This document shows positions 13,430 to 64,000 of a DNA stretch of 64,000 nucleotides, piece by piece. A program made the translations under genes and the position numbers. Origin of the DNA: Gymnorhina tibicen (taxonomy: Eukaryota; Chordata; Aves; Passeriformes; Artamidae). Under the pieces are notes generated by a model that searched no databases, had not been told where the DNA came from, and saw only the letters and a program-made list of their open reading frames with translations. Position 1 is the first letter of the stretch; each line of letters opens with the position of its first letter. The stretch spans positions 257 through 64,256 of the forward strand of contig VXAZ01002501.1 in the NCBI GenBank assembly GCA_013399875.1, read 5' to 3'.

Positions 13430-14882
13430 TTTTCACAGGATTTGGGTGACAACCTCATTCTTGACAAGCCCAGGCAGGGAGGAGGCCCAGCTTGTGCTAA
13501 AACTGTGCCCAAAGACACATGTCAGACTTCTCTGTGACCACCCATGCTGACGTGTGGTTGGCTTCTTGGAACGTGTGAGAAACCACCTCCTCCACCAGTT
13601 TTGTAATTCTGTGGGAGCAAAGAACTTATTTCCTATCTCTGCTACAGCAATTTGGTGCCCAACATATGAACAGCCACAATGGACACCAAGGATTTTATCT
13701 TGGATATGAAATGTAGTTCTTCCCTCTCACCTTTTCATTCACTCCTGCTTTAAGTGTGAATCAGACGTATTTATGCAAGTAAAATCAATGATTGTTTTAA
13801 ATTTATGATCATGATTAGACGAAAAGAGTTTAATCAAACCTATGTCTGTACTACAAAGTACAGACAGTTGTAACTGAAGTCCCTGCTGCCTAGAACTACC
13901 TTCGGTGTTACAATTAGTCACTAAAATCCTGGTTCAAGTTGCCAAGAGATACTGCAGACTGTCTTAAATAGCAAGACTTTCATTTTACTATTAACAACAG
14001 ACTTGGGGGGGCTTCCTGGGACACTGGTCTGTCTGTGCGTGTGTAGTCAGCCTGCTCGTTAAATCTTCCTCGTTAAAAGAGTAGAAGATGTTAAAAGGTA
14101 GGGTTTGGAGAAATGGGTATAGAAATATACAGTGTGACAGGCCGGATTGCAAAGAGGTTTTGGATTTCTACCTTGGGACTTTTTTCTTTTAATTCAAGTT
14201 ATTTTTTTCATCTGGATGTGAAGCTGGGAGCAACGTCTTTTTGGGATTGTGCGTAACTGTCTTGTGCAATTTAAGATGGGGGATGATAATGCTGCCTTTC
14301 CAGAAAAGGGATAAGGCATTTTTTTGTACTTTGTACTTACTGTGTAATTAGTTAATGCAGGTGTTACCGATGAGAGTTCCTTTAAAAAAAAAAAAGCTAC
14401 AAAAATCTAACAAGTGTGCACAGCACACGTAAATAATCCCTGTCCATAAAATCCTTCAGAGTTTGTAGCCTCAGGGGGTCATCGGTGAGTGTTTCTACTA
14501 CTTTCCTTTTCTGAGAGTTTGACTACAAAGGACAATATGCTGTGGGCAGTCTGCTGGTTTTTCTTGCAGTGTTTCCTGGAAAGCTCCCATTCTGGAGAGG
14601 GAGTAGCCTTCTTCTAAACCACCTGTTACAGATATTAAGTCTTAAAGTCAGTGCTGTCCTGTACATCTTTATCAGACCCCTAGAGATCTCTTTATTTCTG
14701 TATATGTCAGTCATTTTACCCAGAAGCAGCTCTGAATAATAAGGAAACTTGCACAACCATATCTGAAGGTCATGTGAAATAAATGTGGTTTCAGACCATA
14801 GCCAGTATTGGTTATTGCTTTAAATCAATCACCAGTGTAACTCTGAATGGAATAAAAGGACAAAAACTAACCCAAAATAAGC
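13430..14882. other. Intergenic DNA downstream of FBN2
   Basis: The first 200 bp may belong to the retroelement remnant to its left. The rest is AT-rich. Nothing else is recognisable. Confidence 0.5.
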
Positions 14883-14888
14883 TTTATT
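14883..14888 (-). promoter_or_regulatory. FBN2: Candidate FBN2 poly(A) signal AATAAA
   Basis: The minus strand reads CAATAAAGC here. A second hexamer lies 67 bp upstream in gene order (14950-14955). Either could be used; no cleavage evidence is available from sequence alone. Confidence 0.4.
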
Positions 14889-16454
14889 GCAGGAAAAGTG
14901 TTGTCTTACTGATACAAATGTTCAAGAGAAAGCTTATTTTCTTAAAACATTTATTTTCAAAATCCCCAAACTCAACAAAAGAAAAGAAAAAAATCACTGA
15001 GTTTAGTTTGGTATAGTCTTTGGTTAGCACCTACATGCAACTGGAACAATCCCGGATATACTTCGGCAATTTTCACATGTGAGATTCTGTTGCATGGTCA
15101 AGTTACAGGCACCAGCTGTCACAGAAAGCACCACTGAGACACACACTTAACACATGACAGTACAAAATTTAAAAAGAAAAAAAAAAAAAAAACCACTATA
15201 GTAAACTAAAATTCAAGTCATTGTACAATCACCTTTCTTACAGAATAAGCTATGATAAAATGAGGAGTGTATAACTACAGCATTAATGAGATTTCTAACA
15301 AGTGAACTTCAAATGCGTAACTGTCCTCGCTGCAATAATTAAGTTTGCAGGTATGGCAGTCCTGACACAGCTCTCAGGGCTCAGTAAATGCACCCTGGTT
15401 TCCAGCCAGCACCAAACAGAGTGAAACATTCCCTCCAGAGAGACATTTCCTTCAGCTGCCTGCAGTAATTAATGCCAGCTTGTGGAGCACCTTTTCTGAG
15501 CGTGAGGTGTGGTTGCCTGTGTGGCTCTTTGAGGTCACTGAGGGAAGGGCAGCACAGTTTGGTTCTGACGGGATTAAATACAGTCAAGGTATTTTGCTAC
15601 AGGGGTTGTGCCTCCTCCACCATTTGCTGTGGCTGATTCAGAACACAATCCCATCGAGCTGCTGTGAAATATGATCTCTGCAGAGACTGATTTGTAATAC
15701 TTGTCCTCTATAACTCTCCTTTTTTTCCCTTTTATTTTTCTTTTTTAGTTCTCATTTGCAAGAGCACTTTAAAATATCCTGCTATGTGAACAGTTTACAA
15801 TATCCCACTTTAGAATATCCTACTACAGTGATCTTTCAGCTCTGATATATTTTAGAATTACTTATATACTGCTTGGATGACTGGTCCAAGTAGAAAAGAA
15901 AACATCTTTCAAATCTACTTCTTTTTTTCTTAATTAAGAAAGTACCACTGAAATGTTATAGCTCAAATTTATAAAACTCAAGAAAAACGAGCAAGTTTCC
16001 CTTTTTGTTTACGTAATTTGTTATTTTCTCCATATATTACTGCATTAAAAATAAATAAACTTCTATACTTTTTTTTTCATTAGGAACTATAGCAAAATAC
16101 CCAAAGTGTTACAGACTGCTAACAGGACAAAAAAAAAGCTCACATTTTTGTGCCATTTAGTGCCATATGATGACTTCTTGAACTTCAGCTTTTTAGTATA
16201 CTTTAAATCGAGGTTATATAAAAGATACAGTAACCATGATTTGCCCTTGTAATAGAAGTTTTGGCAGTGGCAGAGTTTCAAGCCACCCTCCTGAAAGGGT
16301 GGTTCTGCAGTCTTGGCAGGATGGAAAGGAAGGGCTCTTCCCCCCTGCCTTCCTTCCCCCCCAAAACACACTTTTTCAAAGCAGATTCGCTTTGAAAAGC
16401 AGGTGTCCTCAGGTGTTTAGGTAGAACAGAAGCGGCTGAGGGGCTGGACCACGG
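14883..16454 (-). other. FBN2: FBN2 3' untranslated region (end approximate)
   Basis: AT-rich sequence follows the FBN2 stop on the minus strand. Candidate AATAAA signals on that strand lie at 15731-15736, 14950-14955 and 14883-14888. The last two give a UTR of about 1.5 kb, which fits the general size I recall for fibrillin-2 mRNA. The choice of end is inferred. Confidence 0.5.
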
Positions 16455-63973
<47,519 letters not shown>

Positions 63974-64000
63974 CTGTGAAACAACACAATAAATCCCCTT

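Noticed and set aside
13651..13668. Retroviral primer-binding-site-like TGGTGCCCAAC
   Set aside because: The match is short and lies more than 200 bp beyond the best LTR end, so it is not listed as a separate feature.

Overview
The window is vertebrate nuclear DNA, most likely from a bird. The host call rests on a CR1 LINE 3' end with the typical avian tail (ending near 21421), a second CR1 fragment, LTR-retroelement remnants, and the gene pair SLC12A2-FBN2 in convergent order. Coding is confined to short, well-spaced exons with GT-AG introns (one GC-AG). There is one 43-base assembly gap and one single N. I cannot resolve the species.

Layout: bases 1-1328 hold the last two coding exons of SLC12A2 (NKCC1 Na-K-2Cl cotransporter, + strand), followed by a roughly 2.9 kb 3' UTR ending near a poly(A) signal at 4201. 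An intergenic stretch of about 10.6 kb follows, with no recognisable gene and one probable LTR remnant (13.07-13.43 kb). From about 14.9 kb to the right edge runs FBN2 (fibrillin-2) on the minus strand: a 3' UTR, then 43 consecutive coding exons, numbered 65 back to 23 by the standard 65-exon fibrillin layout. Exons 1-22 lie beyond the right edge.

The FBN2 part is complete and open. The exon lengths sum to 5861 coding nucleotides including the stop, about 1953 residues, with no frameshift, stop or missing exon. Domain order is cbEGF10, Hyb2, cbEGF11-22, TB4 (with RGD), cbEGF23-24, TB5, cbEGF25-31, TB6, cbEGF32-36, TB7, cbEGF37-43, then the unique C-terminal region with a furin site RKKR and a 128-residue propeptide (the placensin region). 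All introns are phase 1 except the last two (phase 2, then phase 0), as expected for fibrillins. SLC12A2 and FBN2 are neighbours, not partners in a pathway: one is an ion cotransporter, the other an extracellular microfibril protein.

No new biological system is evident. The best leads are a retroviral-type LTR in the FBN2 sense orientation ending 39 bp from the exon 24 acceptor, a GC-AG intron after exon 28, an RGD in Hyb2 besides the one in TB4, an unusually divergent GC-rich last exon, CR1 copies very close to two splice sites, and a 19-mer repeated at the assembly gap.
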